A stretch of DNA of 64,000 nt from CAISCU01 sp051861545 (GCA_051861545.1 JBIMKP010000018.1:22674-86673); one strand, 5' to 3'. Numbered from the stretch's first letter, positions 1 through 6,664 are shown. Notes: generated by a model from the letters alone, not told the origin. Program-made: numbers and translations.

Positions 1-515
1 AAAAAAGCAGGTTCTGCCCAAATAAATTCTCGAATAAAACAATCACTATAACCAATGGTAAACCCTGCTCCATTTTCTTTTAACGCTATTACTCTAGCTG
101 ATTTATCTGAATAATTAAGATTTTGAACCAATTTAAAGTTTTCTAAATTCCAGATTTTCACAAGTCCATCTCCTCCAGCTGTAATTAATTTATCACCAGA
201 AACTTTCATATCATATAAACCTAATGAATGAGCTTCAATATTTTTAATTTCGATAGCTTTTTTCAAATCAATTATATGTAAATTACCAGAAGCTGTTCCT
301 GCAAGTAATAAACCCTTTTCTTTTAAAACACTAAAACAATATACTGGCCTATTTACCCTGCAAAGTAAGCGACCATCTGAACTTCCATCTAATTTCCATT
401 CCACAATATATCCATCACCTGCGCCAGAATAAAAAACATCTTCACCTATATCAATTCCTAAAGAAAAGATAGCATCTTTGTGACCCGTAAACTTGTTTTT
501 TGTCAACACTTTCAT
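1..515 (-). CDS. WD40 repeat protein, C-terminal part outside the window
   Basis: The frame is open from an ATG at 513-515 to the window edge, giving the first 171 residues. Repeats with the WD40 rhythm can be read: GHKDAIFSL near the start, GAGDGYIVEWKLDG, AGTASGNLHIIDL, and GGDGLVKIWNLENF, each about 40 residues apart. This is typical of a cytoplasmic beta-propeller that holds other proteins together. No signal peptide is visible. The gene is divergent from the phosphopantetheinyl transferase gene 72 bases away. The partner and exact role cannot be told from the sequence. Confidence 0.85.
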   Translation of the reverse strand, partial: MKVLTKNKFTGHKDAIFSLGIDIGEDVFYSGAGDGYIVEWKLDGSSDGRLLCRVNRPVYCFSVLKEKGLLLAGTASGNLHIIDLKKAIEIKNIEAHSLGLYDMKVSGDKLITAGGDGLVKIWNLENFKLVQNLNYSDKSARVIALKENGAGFTIGYSDCFIREFIWAEPAF

Positions 516-587
516 AAGCGCAAAATTAGATTCTTTTTCTAATAACCATGTGGAAGATGAAATTTAAAGTTTAACATAAAAGAAAAA

Positions 588-1232
588 ATGCCATTAGATA
601 GAATATTCAAAGTAGGTCAATTTTCAACAATTGCCATTTGGAAAATAACTGAAAAAAAATCTGAATTAGAAGAATTACTAGGTGATAAATTATTAGAACC
701 TTCTAAAAAACTAAATCCAGCGGAATCTGTAGGATTACACTGGTTTGCAAGTAGAGTTTTACTGCAACAAATTTTTGAAGACAGTAACTTTGAAATTCAT
801 AAAGACAGCTTTAACAAACCATATTTAAAAGTTAATGGCAATCCTTATTTTATTAGTATTACTCATTCATTTGAATATGCAGCGATTTTTGTTTGTCCGC
901 ATTTAGAAACAGGCATTGACCTAGAAAAAATAGATGAAAGGGTAAATAGGGTTAGCCATAAATATATGAGTGAAGAAGAAAATGCCTTTAGCTTAACAAA
1001 TACAACTTTATACCGAACTTTAATTTGGTCGAGTAAAGAAACATTATATAAAGTATATGGAAGGAAATCAATGGATTTTAGAGAACATATGTTAATACAT
1101 CCATTTGAGATTAAAGAAAAAGGCCTTATACATGGCTCCATTTTAAAATCAGACTCCCCTATTTTGTTAGATATAAAATATGAAATATTTAATGGTTATG
1201 TATTAACTTACGCTTTACATTTAGAAGAATAA
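588..1232 (+). CDS. 4'-phosphopantetheinyl transferase superfamily protein
   Basis: The 214-residue protein carries the two family signatures: TGIDLEKID near residue 107, whose Asp binds magnesium, and WSSKETLYKVYG near residue 146, whose Glu and Lys hold magnesium and CoA. Members move the phosphopantetheine arm of CoA onto a serine of an acyl or peptidyl carrier protein. The length fits the Sfp-like, two-half subgroup rather than the short AcpS type. The methylmalonyl-CoA epimerase gene starts 2 bases after the stop, so the two are probably co-transcribed. The carrier protein served is not shown here. Confidence 0.9.
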   Translation: MPLDRIFKVGQFSTIAIWKITEKKSELEELLGDKLLEPSKKLNPAESVGLHWFASRVLLQQIFEDSNFEIHKDSFNKPYLKVNGNPYFISITHSFEYAAIFVCPHLETGIDLEKIDERVNRVSHKYMSEEENAFSLTNTTLYRTLIWSSKETLYKVYGRKSMDFREHMLIHPFEIKEKGLIHGSILKSDSPILLDIKYEIFNGYVLTYALHLEE

Positions 1233-1233
1233 T

Positions 1234-1638
1234 ATGTTTGATAAAATAGAACACTTAGGAATTGCAGTAAAAGATGCACAAAAAAGCAAAGATTTATTTA
1301 CTGCTTTGTTTAATAGTCCTGCTTATAAAGAAGAAGAAGTAATAAGTGAACATGTAAAAACCATCTTTTTTGAATGTGGTCCAAATAAAATTGAACTTTT
1401 AGAAGCCACTCATGAAAGCAGTCCAATTGCTAAATTCATAGAAAAAAAGGGAGAAGGAATTCATCATATAGCTTTTGCAGTAAAGGATATAAATGCAGAG
1501 ATTATACGACTTAAAGAAGCTGGTTTCATATTCATAAATGAGGAACCTAAAAAAGGAGCCGACAATAAGTTAATTGTTTTTTTGCATCCCAAAAGCAGCA
1601 ATGGTGTGCTTATTGAATTATGTCAAGATTTAGTTTAA
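1234..1638 (+). CDS. mce: methylmalonyl-CoA epimerase
   Basis: This 134-residue protein of the vicinal oxygen chelate (glyoxalase) fold has the expected metal ligands: His7 in IEHLGIAV, a His of the GIHHIAF motif at 77-78, and Glu128 in LIELC. It interconverts the 2R and 2S forms of methylmalonyl-CoA, linking propionyl-CoA or odd-chain and branched amino acid breakdown to succinyl-CoA. Length and motif spacing match the family closely. The start ATG lies 2 bases after the phosphopantetheinyl transferase stop, and a membrane protein gene follows after 6 bases, so this is a short operon ending at the terminator near 2146. Confidence 0.93.
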   Translation: MFDKIEHLGIAVKDAQKSKDLFTALFNSPAYKEEEVISEHVKTIFFECGPNKIELLEATHESSPIAKFIEKKGEGIHHIAFAVKDINAEIIRLKEAGFIFINEEPKKGADNKLIVFLHPKSSNGVLIELCQDLV

Positions 1639-1644
1639 AGTTGC

Positions 1645-2142
1645 ATGAATCACCTCTTAAATTTTGCAATTATTGCTTGTTTGTTGTTGCCATTCATTAA
1701 CAATTCAGCATGGAATTCTAAAAGAACAATCAAAAGTGACAATGAGTTATTGGCAATATTAAATTCACAAAAAGAAGCTGGCTTAAATCCAGATTCATTA
1801 AATGAAGAAATTCTAAAAATTAGGTCAAAAATTGCCGAAGAAGAGATTAAACCAGAAATTTTGAAATGGTTTGAACACAGCATCGAAATAAAAAACACTT
1901 GGTTTGGTTTTGATTTAGTAATGTTTCCGCCAGTTTTAATCTTTTTATTACTATCAATTACGAATGTAATTTTAGCTTTTAAAAGTGATGTTAAAACCAT
2001 TCTACATAAAACAATATTATGGTTAATTCCAATAAGCCTGATTTCACTAATATTCTTAGAAAATCCTTATGAATTAATGTTAGGATTTTGGCTTGCTCTA
2101 TTACTAAGCATATTCAAAGTTTTTAGAATCTATAATGCTTAA
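1645..2142 (+). CDS. hypothetical membrane protein
   Basis: I do not recognise this 165-residue protein. It has a hydrophobic N-terminal segment (residues 3-20), a charged middle part (about 25-90, rich in Glu, Lys and Ile) that probably sits outside the membrane, and then two or three closely packed hydrophobic helices (roughly 92-112, 120-137 and 143-160). It is the last gene of the short operon that starts at 588 and is followed at once by a strong hairpin terminator. The C-terminal helices resemble generic small inner-membrane proteins; no catalytic motif is visible. Confidence 0.75.
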   Translation: MNHLLNFAIIACLLLPFINNSAWNSKRTIKSDNELLAILNSQKEAGLNPDSLNEEILKIRSKIAEEEIKPEILKWFEHSIEIKNTWFGFDLVMFPPVLIFLLLSITNVILAFKSDVKTILHKTILWLIPISLISLIFLENPYELMLGFWLALLLSIFKVFRIYNA

Positions 2143-2145
2143 AAA

Positions 2146-2180
2146 AAACACCCAATAATTTGATTCCATATTGGGTGTTT
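2146..2180. terminator. bidirectional intrinsic terminator
   Basis: A 12-base-pair perfect stem (AAACACCCAATA with TATTGGGTGTTT) closes an 11-base loop between two convergent genes. A-rich sequence on the left and T-rich sequence on the right allow use from both strands. Confidence 0.9.
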
Positions 2181-2183
2181 CTT

Positions 2184-4703
2184 TTAGTTTGATTTAAGAA
2201 GTTTTGTTTGAAAAATCCCTTGATCATTTTTTATCTGTAATACATAAAATCCATTCACCAATTGTTGAGTTTGAATTTCGGTAAATTCACCTTTGCTTAC
2301 ATTTTGAGAAAATACAATTTTTCCCAATTCATCAAATAAACTTAACTCGCCTGAATCAAAAATATCCACTGAGATTTTTTCTACAAAGGGATTAGGATAA
2401 ACTTCAAATAAATTAGCACCATTTTCTTTTATCCCATTTGTTGAAGAAGGTAATTGTACAGTATGTTTTGTACTAGCCTTACATCCAAATTGATTAACAA
2501 TTGTAGAATAAATTATACTTGAATCACTTTTTCCCCATTGAACTTGAATTGCATTTGTTGCATATCCTGAAATAATATTACCATTTGTAATATTCCATTT
2601 ATAGTTATAAGTGGGATCAAAAGGAACAGAATAAGTTGCTATTTCGAAGGGCTTTTCGAAATTTTCTTTACCAAAAATTTCGTAAGGTGGCATTTTGGAA
2701 ATTTCAAGATGAAAAGAATCAATATTGGAGAATTGTGCATTACCAATTCTAACCCAATAACTTGATGAACTAGTTAAACTTGGATCAATGTTAATTGAAC
2801 TTTCGGTTGAGCCATTTGACCATAAGTATTCAATATTCGAACAATTGTTTTCTACTGAAACATGAAAAATCCTACTATCAGAGCAAATTGTAGTATCCTT
2901 TTGATTTAAAAATGCATAGTTAAAATGAATTTGATGTTTACTAAAAGAATAAATATCGTTTCCATTAATAGGATTCCAAGTTATCACATTAAATTCTTTG
3001 GTATCATCAAAATTTACTTGAATTAAAGAATCGGGAGTATTTCCATCAAAATTGGCCCTTATCCAATTATTAATATTAGAAAGTATACTGATTGAATCTT
3101 CATTACAAAACTCAATTGTATCATTAAGTGAATTTTGTATTCCTATATTTTTCAAAATAGCATCAACATCAAAATGATAAGCTCTATAACTTACACTCCA
3201 AAGTGGTGTGCTAGCTTCAAAAACTACTTGACCATCAGGATTCACTTCTGTAAAAGTAGGAATTGTACCTCCCCAACCAATAACAGTATTTCCATTGGGA
3301 AGGCGTTGAGCTCCACCCATAAAATCGCTAACAATAGCATCATTACCTTTAAATTCCCAAACTTTTGTAGCAACTAAGTTTATTTCATCAATTTGATATT
3401 CTACAACTCTTGAATACCTTTCACCTGGTTTAAAATTTCCATTATCAAAAATTAGAATATTACCATTCGATAATCTTCTTGCATCGTGTTGATAGGTGAA
3501 ACCTTCAGGGTCGTTTGCAAACCTAAAACTTTTACTAGCAGAATTTAATCCCATACGCCACATCACATTTCCAGTTTTTCTATTAATTCTAGTCACCTCA
3601 TTTAAATGCCTTGAAGAGATTAAAAAGCTAGTATCAGATTCTAAATCAATTGAATTGGTATGCATATAATCAATTATCCCTGGATTGTTTAAATCGATAT
3701 TAACAGCATCACGAACAGGAATAAAATCCAATGATTTCCACTCAAATACTACCTCTTTTTGAGGAGTTATTTCTTGAATAACCATACCTAAAACTCTAGC
3801 ATCTGATTGGCCACCAACCACAATCTCACTTAAATCCATAGAAACTACTTGTTGTGCAATAACCCAATAGTTCCCAGTTTGTGCATCCATTTGAATATCG
3901 TGATTGTCTGTTACCAATCCATTTCCTGCTTTCACAGTATCTACAAGCTCAAAGGTTTCATTTAAAATATAATAACAAGTATCTTTCCAATCGTAGTAAG
4001 AAAATCTATTAGTTCCTAATTGTTTAAAATCTAAACAGTAATTAGGAGTAAATCTTTCAAAAACTATCCTTCCTTCTTCATTTGTTATCATCATTCTATT
4101 TTTTGTAGATAATTGATAATTAATGGTTGTTGTAAAATAAAAACGCTTTTGAGAACCTAAATTATTTGCTCTAACTACCAAAGGAATTTGTTTAGAAAGC
4201 TTTTGATTTAAAGGATTTTGAATTCCTATTCCAAGTTCATTCTTCTTGCTACTCTCCTTTATAAACTTATCCATGTTTTCTTTCAACTTCCCATTATCAA
4301 CATAACCTATTTTTAAATCTTGGGTAGTTTGAAAATAATACGAAAATGGTTTAGAAATAATTTTTCCCAAAAGGTTAATTGCACGTGTTTGTTTAACAAC
4401 GATTTTATGATTTGGGGGTAAATCGAAAAGAGGTTTTAATAAAACTATTTTTTTAGTATTGATGATAAGCTTAAATGGAATTAATTTACCATTAGACCTA
4501 ATCTCATAGCTGTATTTAAGGCTATTGAGATTGGCTACTTCACTTACATATTTTATAATAATGTTTGTTGATGGAAAATTATAAATAGAATTTGGTTTGG
4601 GTGAGATATATTCAATTTCATTACTTATCTCATTTTGAGCAGATAAATTTGTTTGAATTCCAAACAACAAACAAAAAAGTAAAAAGAAAGAATTTAGTTT
4701 CAT
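2184..4703 (-). CDS. T9SS-secreted arylsulfotransferase (ASST)-like protein
   Basis: The product has a clear signal peptide (MKLNSFFLLFCLLFG ending in LSAQ), an Ig-like N-terminal part, and a central region (about 165-560) that matches the arylsulfotransferase beta-propeller: NHDIQMDAQTGNYW, YMHTNSIDL, GNVMWRMG, YQHDARRLSNGNILIFDNG. Conserved His in NHD, MHTNS and YQHDA are the residues that line the ASST active site. The last 75 or so residues hold a type A T9SS sorting domain (VYPNPFVEKISVDIF). It probably acts on the cell surface or outside. I chose the second ATG (4703) because a -7-like box lies at 4722-4729, leaving room for a short leader; the upstream ATG at 4718 would add five residues. 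The substrate is unknown, and sulfotransferase activity is an inference. Confidence 0.85.
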   Translation of the reverse strand: MKLNSFFLLFCLLFGIQTNLSAQNEISNEIEYISPKPNSIYNFPSTNIIIKYVSEVANLNSLKYSYEIRSNGKLIPFKLIINTKKIVLLKPLFDLPPNHKIVVKQTRAINLLGKIISKPFSYYFQTTQDLKIGYVDNGKLKENMDKFIKESSKKNELGIGIQNPLNQKLSKQIPLVVRANNLGSQKRFYFTTTINYQLSTKNRMMITNEEGRIVFERFTPNYCLDFKQLGTNRFSYYDWKDTCYYILNETFELVDTVKAGNGLVTDNHDIQMDAQTGNYWVIAQQVVSMDLSEIVVGGQSDARVLGMVIQEITPQKEVVFEWKSLDFIPVRDAVNIDLNNPGIIDYMHTNSIDLESDTSFLISSRHLNEVTRINRKTGNVMWRMGLNSASKSFRFANDPEGFTYQHDARRLSNGNILIFDNGNFKPGERYSRVVEYQIDEINLVATKVWEFKGNDAIVSDFMGGAQRLPNGNTVIGWGGTIPTFTEVNPDGQVVFEASTPLWSVSYRAYHFDVDAILKNIGIQNSLNDTIEFCNEDSISILSNINNWIRANFDGNTPDSLIQVNFDDTKEFNVITWNPINGNDIYSFSKHQIHFNYAFLNQKDTTICSDSRIFHVSVENNCSNIEYLWSNGSTESSINIDPSLTSSSSYWVRIGNAQFSNIDSFHLEISKMPPYEIFGKENFEKPFEIATYSVPFDPTYNYKWNITNGNIISGYATNAIQVQWGKSDSSIIYSTIVNQFGCKASTKHTVQLPSSTNGIKENGANLFEVYPNPFVEKISVDIFDSGELSLFDELGKIVFSQNVSKGEFTEIQTQQLVNGFYVLQIKNDQGIFQTKLLKSN

Positions 4704-4869
4704 GTTAAAATTTCGCATGCTGCAAGTTAATTTTAGTATTTAATATAAATACTTAAAACACCCTTAATTATTAGCCGAAACCCTTGATAATACTCAGTTT
4801 TATTTAATATTATTTTAATCTAAATTTAACTTTTGCAACAACTTAAAGCCATTGTATCACAATTTTTAT

Positions 4870-4900
4870 TTTGACAAAACTAAAAAAAATACTTTCTTTG
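4870..4900 (+). promoter_or_regulatory. Bacteroidota-type promoter for the tRNA-Arg locus
   Basis: TTTG at 4870-4873 is followed after 19 bases by TTTCTTTG at 4893-4900, a 7 of 8 match to the -7 box TANNTTTG. Transcription would begin near 4907, shortly before the first tRNA-like sequence at 4920. No comparable promoter is seen right before the intact tRNA at 5096, so the tRNA may be processed from this longer transcript. Confidence 0.6.
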
Positions 4901-4919
4901 CATCCCGTAAAAAATCAAT

Positions 4920-5059
4920 GGTCTCGTAGATTCAACTTACATGTTGAATCGGAGCAACGGTTTACTCGGTCTCTTAGCTTCCGCCAGCTGGCTGAGATAG
5001 AGCAACGGTTTTCTAATCCGCCCACCGGCGGACGAAGGTTCGAGTCCTTCAGGGACAAC
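4920..5059 (+). pseudogene. composite tRNA-Arg pseudogene with three hairpin insertions
   Basis: Two tRNA-Arg 5' halves lie in tandem. The first (4920-4964) has its D arm replaced by a hairpin with stem GATTCAAC/GTTGAATC (4929-4950). The second starts at 4968; its D loop is widened by the palindrome TCCGCCAGCTGGCTGA (4980-4995). It continues into a 3' half (5006-5059) in which the 3' side of the anticodon stem and variable region is replaced by TCCGCCCACCGGCGGA (5017-5032). The T arm (GAAGG TTCGAGT CCTTC) and most of the acceptor strand are kept. The anticodon stem cannot pair as in the intact gene at 5096, so this is not expected to be a working tRNA. Confidence 0.75.
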
Positions 5060-5063
5060 AAAT

Positions 5064-5094
5064 AGTTTTAACCAACTTTAAAATGGTTTATATA
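5064..5094 (+). repeat. 31-bp direct repeat upstream of the intact tRNA-Arg (copy 1)
   Basis: These 31 bases (beginning AGTTTTAACC and ending GTTTATATA) recur without change at 6370-6400, in both places directly before a tRNA-Arg 5' end. The repeat shows that the upstream flank was copied together with the tRNA. It contains a short inverted pair AACCA/TGGTT. Confidence 0.9.
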
Positions 5095-5095
5095 T

Positions 5096-5169
5096 GGTCT
5101 CTTAGCTCAGCTGGATAGAGCAACGGTTTTCTAAACCGTAGGTCGAAGGTTCGAGTCCTTCAGGGACTA
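5096..5169 (+). tRNA. tRNA-Arg (anticodon UCU)
   Basis: The full cloverleaf folds: acceptor GGTCTCT with AGGGACT (two G-T pairs), D arm GCTC/GAGC, anticodon stem ACGGT/ACCGT around the loop TTTCTAA with anticodon TCT, and T arm GAAGG/CCTTC around TTCGAGT. The discriminator is A, and CCA is not encoded. It reads AGA, a major arginine codon in AT-rich genomes. It is the only complete tRNA in the window and the apparent parent of all tRNA-like pieces nearby. A strong terminator follows at 5173. Confidence 0.95.
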
Positions 5170-5172
5170 CTT

Positions 5173-5198
5173 AAGCACTGCAATTGCAGTGCTTTTTT
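5173..5198 (+). terminator. intrinsic terminator after tRNA-Arg
   Basis: A perfect palindrome, AAGCACTGCAA with TTGCAGTGCTT, is followed by a run of six T. It lies 3 bases after the end of the tRNA. Confidence 0.9.
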
Positions 5199-5221
5199 AT
5201 TTTAATTTTAATGGATTTTCT

Positions 5222-5491
5222 ATGTTTACTGTATATGTTCTCTACTCCTCTATACACGATAAAATCTATATCGGTTACACTTCTAACCTAATTCAACGAA
5301 TTTGGAATCATAATTTTGGTAAGGACAAATCATTCACCAAAAATTTCAGACCATGGCTTGTTATTTATTGTGAATATTTTGAAACTAAGTCTGAAGCTAT
5401 GAGGAGAGAAAAAGAATTAAAAACATTTCAAGGAAGGAAGTTTATTCTAGAGAGTCAAATTCTTCTCATGAAAAATTTAAATTTCATCTAA
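5222..5491 (+). CDS. GIY-YIG nuclease family protein (copy 1)
   Basis: This 89-residue protein is a single GIY-YIG domain. VYVLYS and KIYIGYTSNL give the two signature strands, the Arg of IQRIWNHN and the Glu in the KSEAMRREKELK helix are the expected catalytic residues, and GRKFI closes the domain. It is of the short stand-alone type often annotated as an excinuclease ABC C-subunit-like or endonuclease protein. I start at the Met of MFTVYV because the two sister copies start there; an upstream ATG would run into the terminator. The first 20 codons differ markedly from the sister copies, while the rest is nearly identical, which suggests gene conversion. It lies directly downstream of the intact tRNA-Arg. 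A DNA-nicking role in moving the array is inferred. Confidence 0.9.
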   Translation: MFTVYVLYSSIHDKIYIGYTSNLIQRIWNHNFGKDKSFTKNFRPWLVIYCEYFETKSEAMRREKELKTFQGRKFILESQILLMKNLNFI

Positions 5492-5497
5492 AAAAAA

Positions 5498-5551
5498 CGG
5501 TTTTCTAATCCGCCCACTGGCGGACGAAGGTTCGAGTCCTTCAGGGACTAC
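5498..5551 (+). pseudogene. displaced 3' half of tRNA-Arg with palindrome
   Basis: The sequence starts exactly at the 5' strand of the anticodon stem (CGGTTTTCTAA) and runs to the tRNA 3' end with an intact T arm and acceptor strand. The bases that should pair with the anticodon stem are replaced by TCCGCCCACTGGCGGA (5509-5524). There is no 5' half. It starts 6 bases after the stop of the first GIY-YIG gene. Confidence 0.85.
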
Positions 5552-5580
5552 AAAGCTTCAGGTTTTCCTGAAGCTTTTTT
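5552..5580 (+). terminator. intrinsic terminator of cassette 2
   Basis: The stem AAAGCTTCAGG/CCTGAAGCTTT closes a TTTT loop and is followed by more T. It directly joins the tRNA-Arg 3' half and is repeated almost base for base at 5991-6019. Confidence 0.9.
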
Positions 5581-5594
5581 AGCTTTATACCCCT

Positions 5595-5864
5595 ATGTTT
5601 ACTGTTTACGTACTTTACTCCAAAAACTTCGATAAAATTTATATCGGTTATACTTCTAACCTAATTCAACGAATTTGGAATCACAATTTTGGTAAGGATA
5701 AATCATTCACCAAAAATTTCAGACCATGGCTTGTTATTTATTGTGAATATTTTGAAACTAAGTCCGAAGCTATGAGGAGAGAAAAAGAATTAAAAACATT
5801 TCAAGGAAGGAAGTTTATTCGAGAGACTCAAATTCTTCTCATGAAAAATTTAAATTTCATTTAA
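5595..5864 (+). CDS. GIY-YIG nuclease family protein (copy 2)
   Basis: An 89-residue single-domain GIY-YIG protein with all signature residues intact (VYVLYS, KIYIGYTSNL, QRIWNHN, KSEAMRREKELK). Only four base changes separate it from copy 3 at 6034, so the duplication is recent; three changes are silent and one gives Leu to Val near the end. The gene sits between a displaced tRNA-Arg 3' half with its terminator (upstream) and another 3' half (downstream, 5 bases after the stop). There is no obvious promoter or ribosome binding site in the 14 bases between the terminator and the start, so expression may be weak or depend on readthrough. Confidence 0.9.
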   Translation: MFTVYVLYSKNFDKIYIGYTSNLIQRIWNHNFGKDKSFTKNFRPWLVIYCEYFETKSEAMRREKELKTFQGRKFIRETQILLMKNLNFI

Positions 5865-5869
5865 CAAAA

Positions 5870-5923
5870 CGGTTTTCTAATCCGCCCACCGGCGGACGAA
5901 GGTTCGAGTCCTTCAGGGACTAC
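5870..5923 (+). pseudogene. displaced 3' half of tRNA-Arg with palindrome
   Basis: A 54-base tRNA 3' half beginning at the anticodon stem, with TCCGCCCACCGGCGGA at 5881-5896 in place of the stem's 3' strand. It follows the second GIY-YIG gene by 5 bases. It is identical over its length to the next copy at 5937, from which it is separated by only 13 bases. Confidence 0.85.
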
Positions 5924-5936
5924 TGAAAAGTAGACT

Positions 5937-5990
5937 CGGTTTTCTAATCCGCCCACCGGCGGACGAAGGTTCGAGTCCTTCAGGGACTAC
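5937..5990 (+). pseudogene. displaced 3' half of tRNA-Arg with palindrome
   Basis: An exact second copy of the 54-base 3' half at 5870-5923, with the palindrome at 5948-5963. The T arm and acceptor strand are intact. It leads straight into the terminator and the third GIY-YIG gene, so it has the same position in its cassette as the 3' half at 5498. Confidence 0.85.
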
Positions 5991-6019
5991 AAAGCTTCAG
6001 GTTTTCCTGAAGCTTTTTT
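5991..6019 (+). terminator. intrinsic terminator of cassette 3
   Basis: Stem AAAGCTTCAGG/CCTGAAGCTTT with TTTT loop and T tail, the same as the one at 5552-5580. Confidence 0.9.
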
Positions 6020-6033
6020 AGCTTTATACCCCT

Positions 6034-6303
6034 ATGTTTACTGTTTATGTACTTTACTCCAAAAACTTCGATAAAATTTATATCGGTTATACTTCTAACC
6101 TAATTCAACGAATTTGGAATCACAATTTTGGTAAGGACAAATCATTCACCAAAAATTTCAGACCATGGCTTGTTATTTATTGTGAATATTTTGAAACTAA
6201 GTCCGAAGCTATGAGAAGAGAAAAAGAATTAAAAACATTTCAAGGAAGGAAGTTTATTCGAGAGACTCAAATTGTTCTCATGAAAAATTTAAATTTCATT
6301 TAA
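6034..6303 (+). CDS. GIY-YIG nuclease family protein (copy 3)
   Basis: Third 89-residue copy of the GIY-YIG domain protein, about 98 to 99 percent identical in DNA to copy 2, including the leader between terminator and start codon. All catalytic motifs are intact, so selection or very recent copying has kept it open. It is followed after 6 bases by the most decayed tRNA-Arg 3' half of the array. No promoter is evident. As with the other copies, target and function are inferred from position only: every copy abuts tRNA-Arg sequence. Confidence 0.9.
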   Translation: MFTVYVLYSKNFDKIYIGYTSNLIQRIWNHNFGKDKSFTKNFRPWLVIYCEYFETKSEAMRREKELKTFQGRKFIRETQIVLMKNLNFI

Positions 6304-6309
6304 CAAAAA

Positions 6310-6363
6310 CGGTTTTCTAATCCGCCACCTGGCTGACGAAGATTCGAGGCCTTCAAGGATTAC
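6310..6363 (+). pseudogene. decayed 3' half of tRNA-Arg
   Basis: It is aligned with the other 3' halves but carries several substitutions, including a broken T arm (GAAGA TTCGAGG CCTTC) and AAGGATTAC at the end. Its palindrome at 6321-6336 reads TCCGCCACCTGGCTGA, with the same G to T change as the D-loop palindrome at 4980. It looks like the oldest displaced half. Confidence 0.75.
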
Positions 6364-6369
6364 CAAAAA

Positions 6370-6400
6370 AGTTTTAACCAACTTTAAAATGGTTTATATA
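6370..6400 (+). repeat. 31-bp direct repeat (copy 2)
   Basis: Identical to 5064-5094, the flank of the intact tRNA-Arg. Here it precedes the tRNA-like sequence at 6402. Confidence 0.9.
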
Positions 6401-6401
6401 A

Positions 6402-6493
6402 GGTCTCGTAGATTCAACTTACATGTTGAATCGGAGCAACGGTTTTCTAATCCGCCCACCGGCGGACGAAGGTTCGAGTCCTTCAGGGACGAC
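6402..6493 (+). pseudogene. full-length tRNA-Arg pseudogene with both hairpins
   Basis: It contains a 5' half with the D arm replaced by the GATTCAAC/GTTGAATC hairpin (6411-6432), as at 4929-4950, and a 3' half with TCCGCCCACCGGCGGA (6451-6466). The acceptor ends (GGTCTCG with AGGGACG) mismatch at both the first and last pair. The T arm is intact. Both the D arm and anticodon stem are lost as canonical elements, so a working tRNA is unlikely. It closes the array that begins at 4920. Confidence 0.75.
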
Positions 6494-6664
6494 TATCAAG
6501 ACCTCCAAATGATTTGCTTTTTGATTTCCAAAAAATGCGTTTCTCGAATGAAAACATCTTAAAACTACCTTCCCCATCCCCCATTTTCGCCCCTTCATCC
6601 ATACAAATTTCCGATTCATCCAAAATTGTTGCAGAATTATTGAAAGATTTCAAATCTTGCAGCC

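Noticed and set aside
4871..5065. A 64-codon open frame over the first tRNA-like sequences
   Set aside because: It reads through tRNA-Arg pieces and hairpins; the frame is an effect of the repeated tRNA sequence and resembles no protein.
4920..6493. Integrated phage-type island with tRNA repeats as attachment sites
   Set aside because: No integrase, recombinase or cargo genes lie between the tRNA pieces, only small GIY-YIG genes; the repeats are also too many and too regular.
4920..6493. Group I intron or split tRNA
   Set aside because: The intact tRNA at 5096 has no intron, and the GIY-YIG genes lie after tRNA 3' ends, not inside an anticodon loop. No intron core was recognised.
4920..6493. 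CRISPR array
   Set aside because: The repeats are tRNA fragments of 54 or more bases with genes between them, not short repeats with unique spacers.
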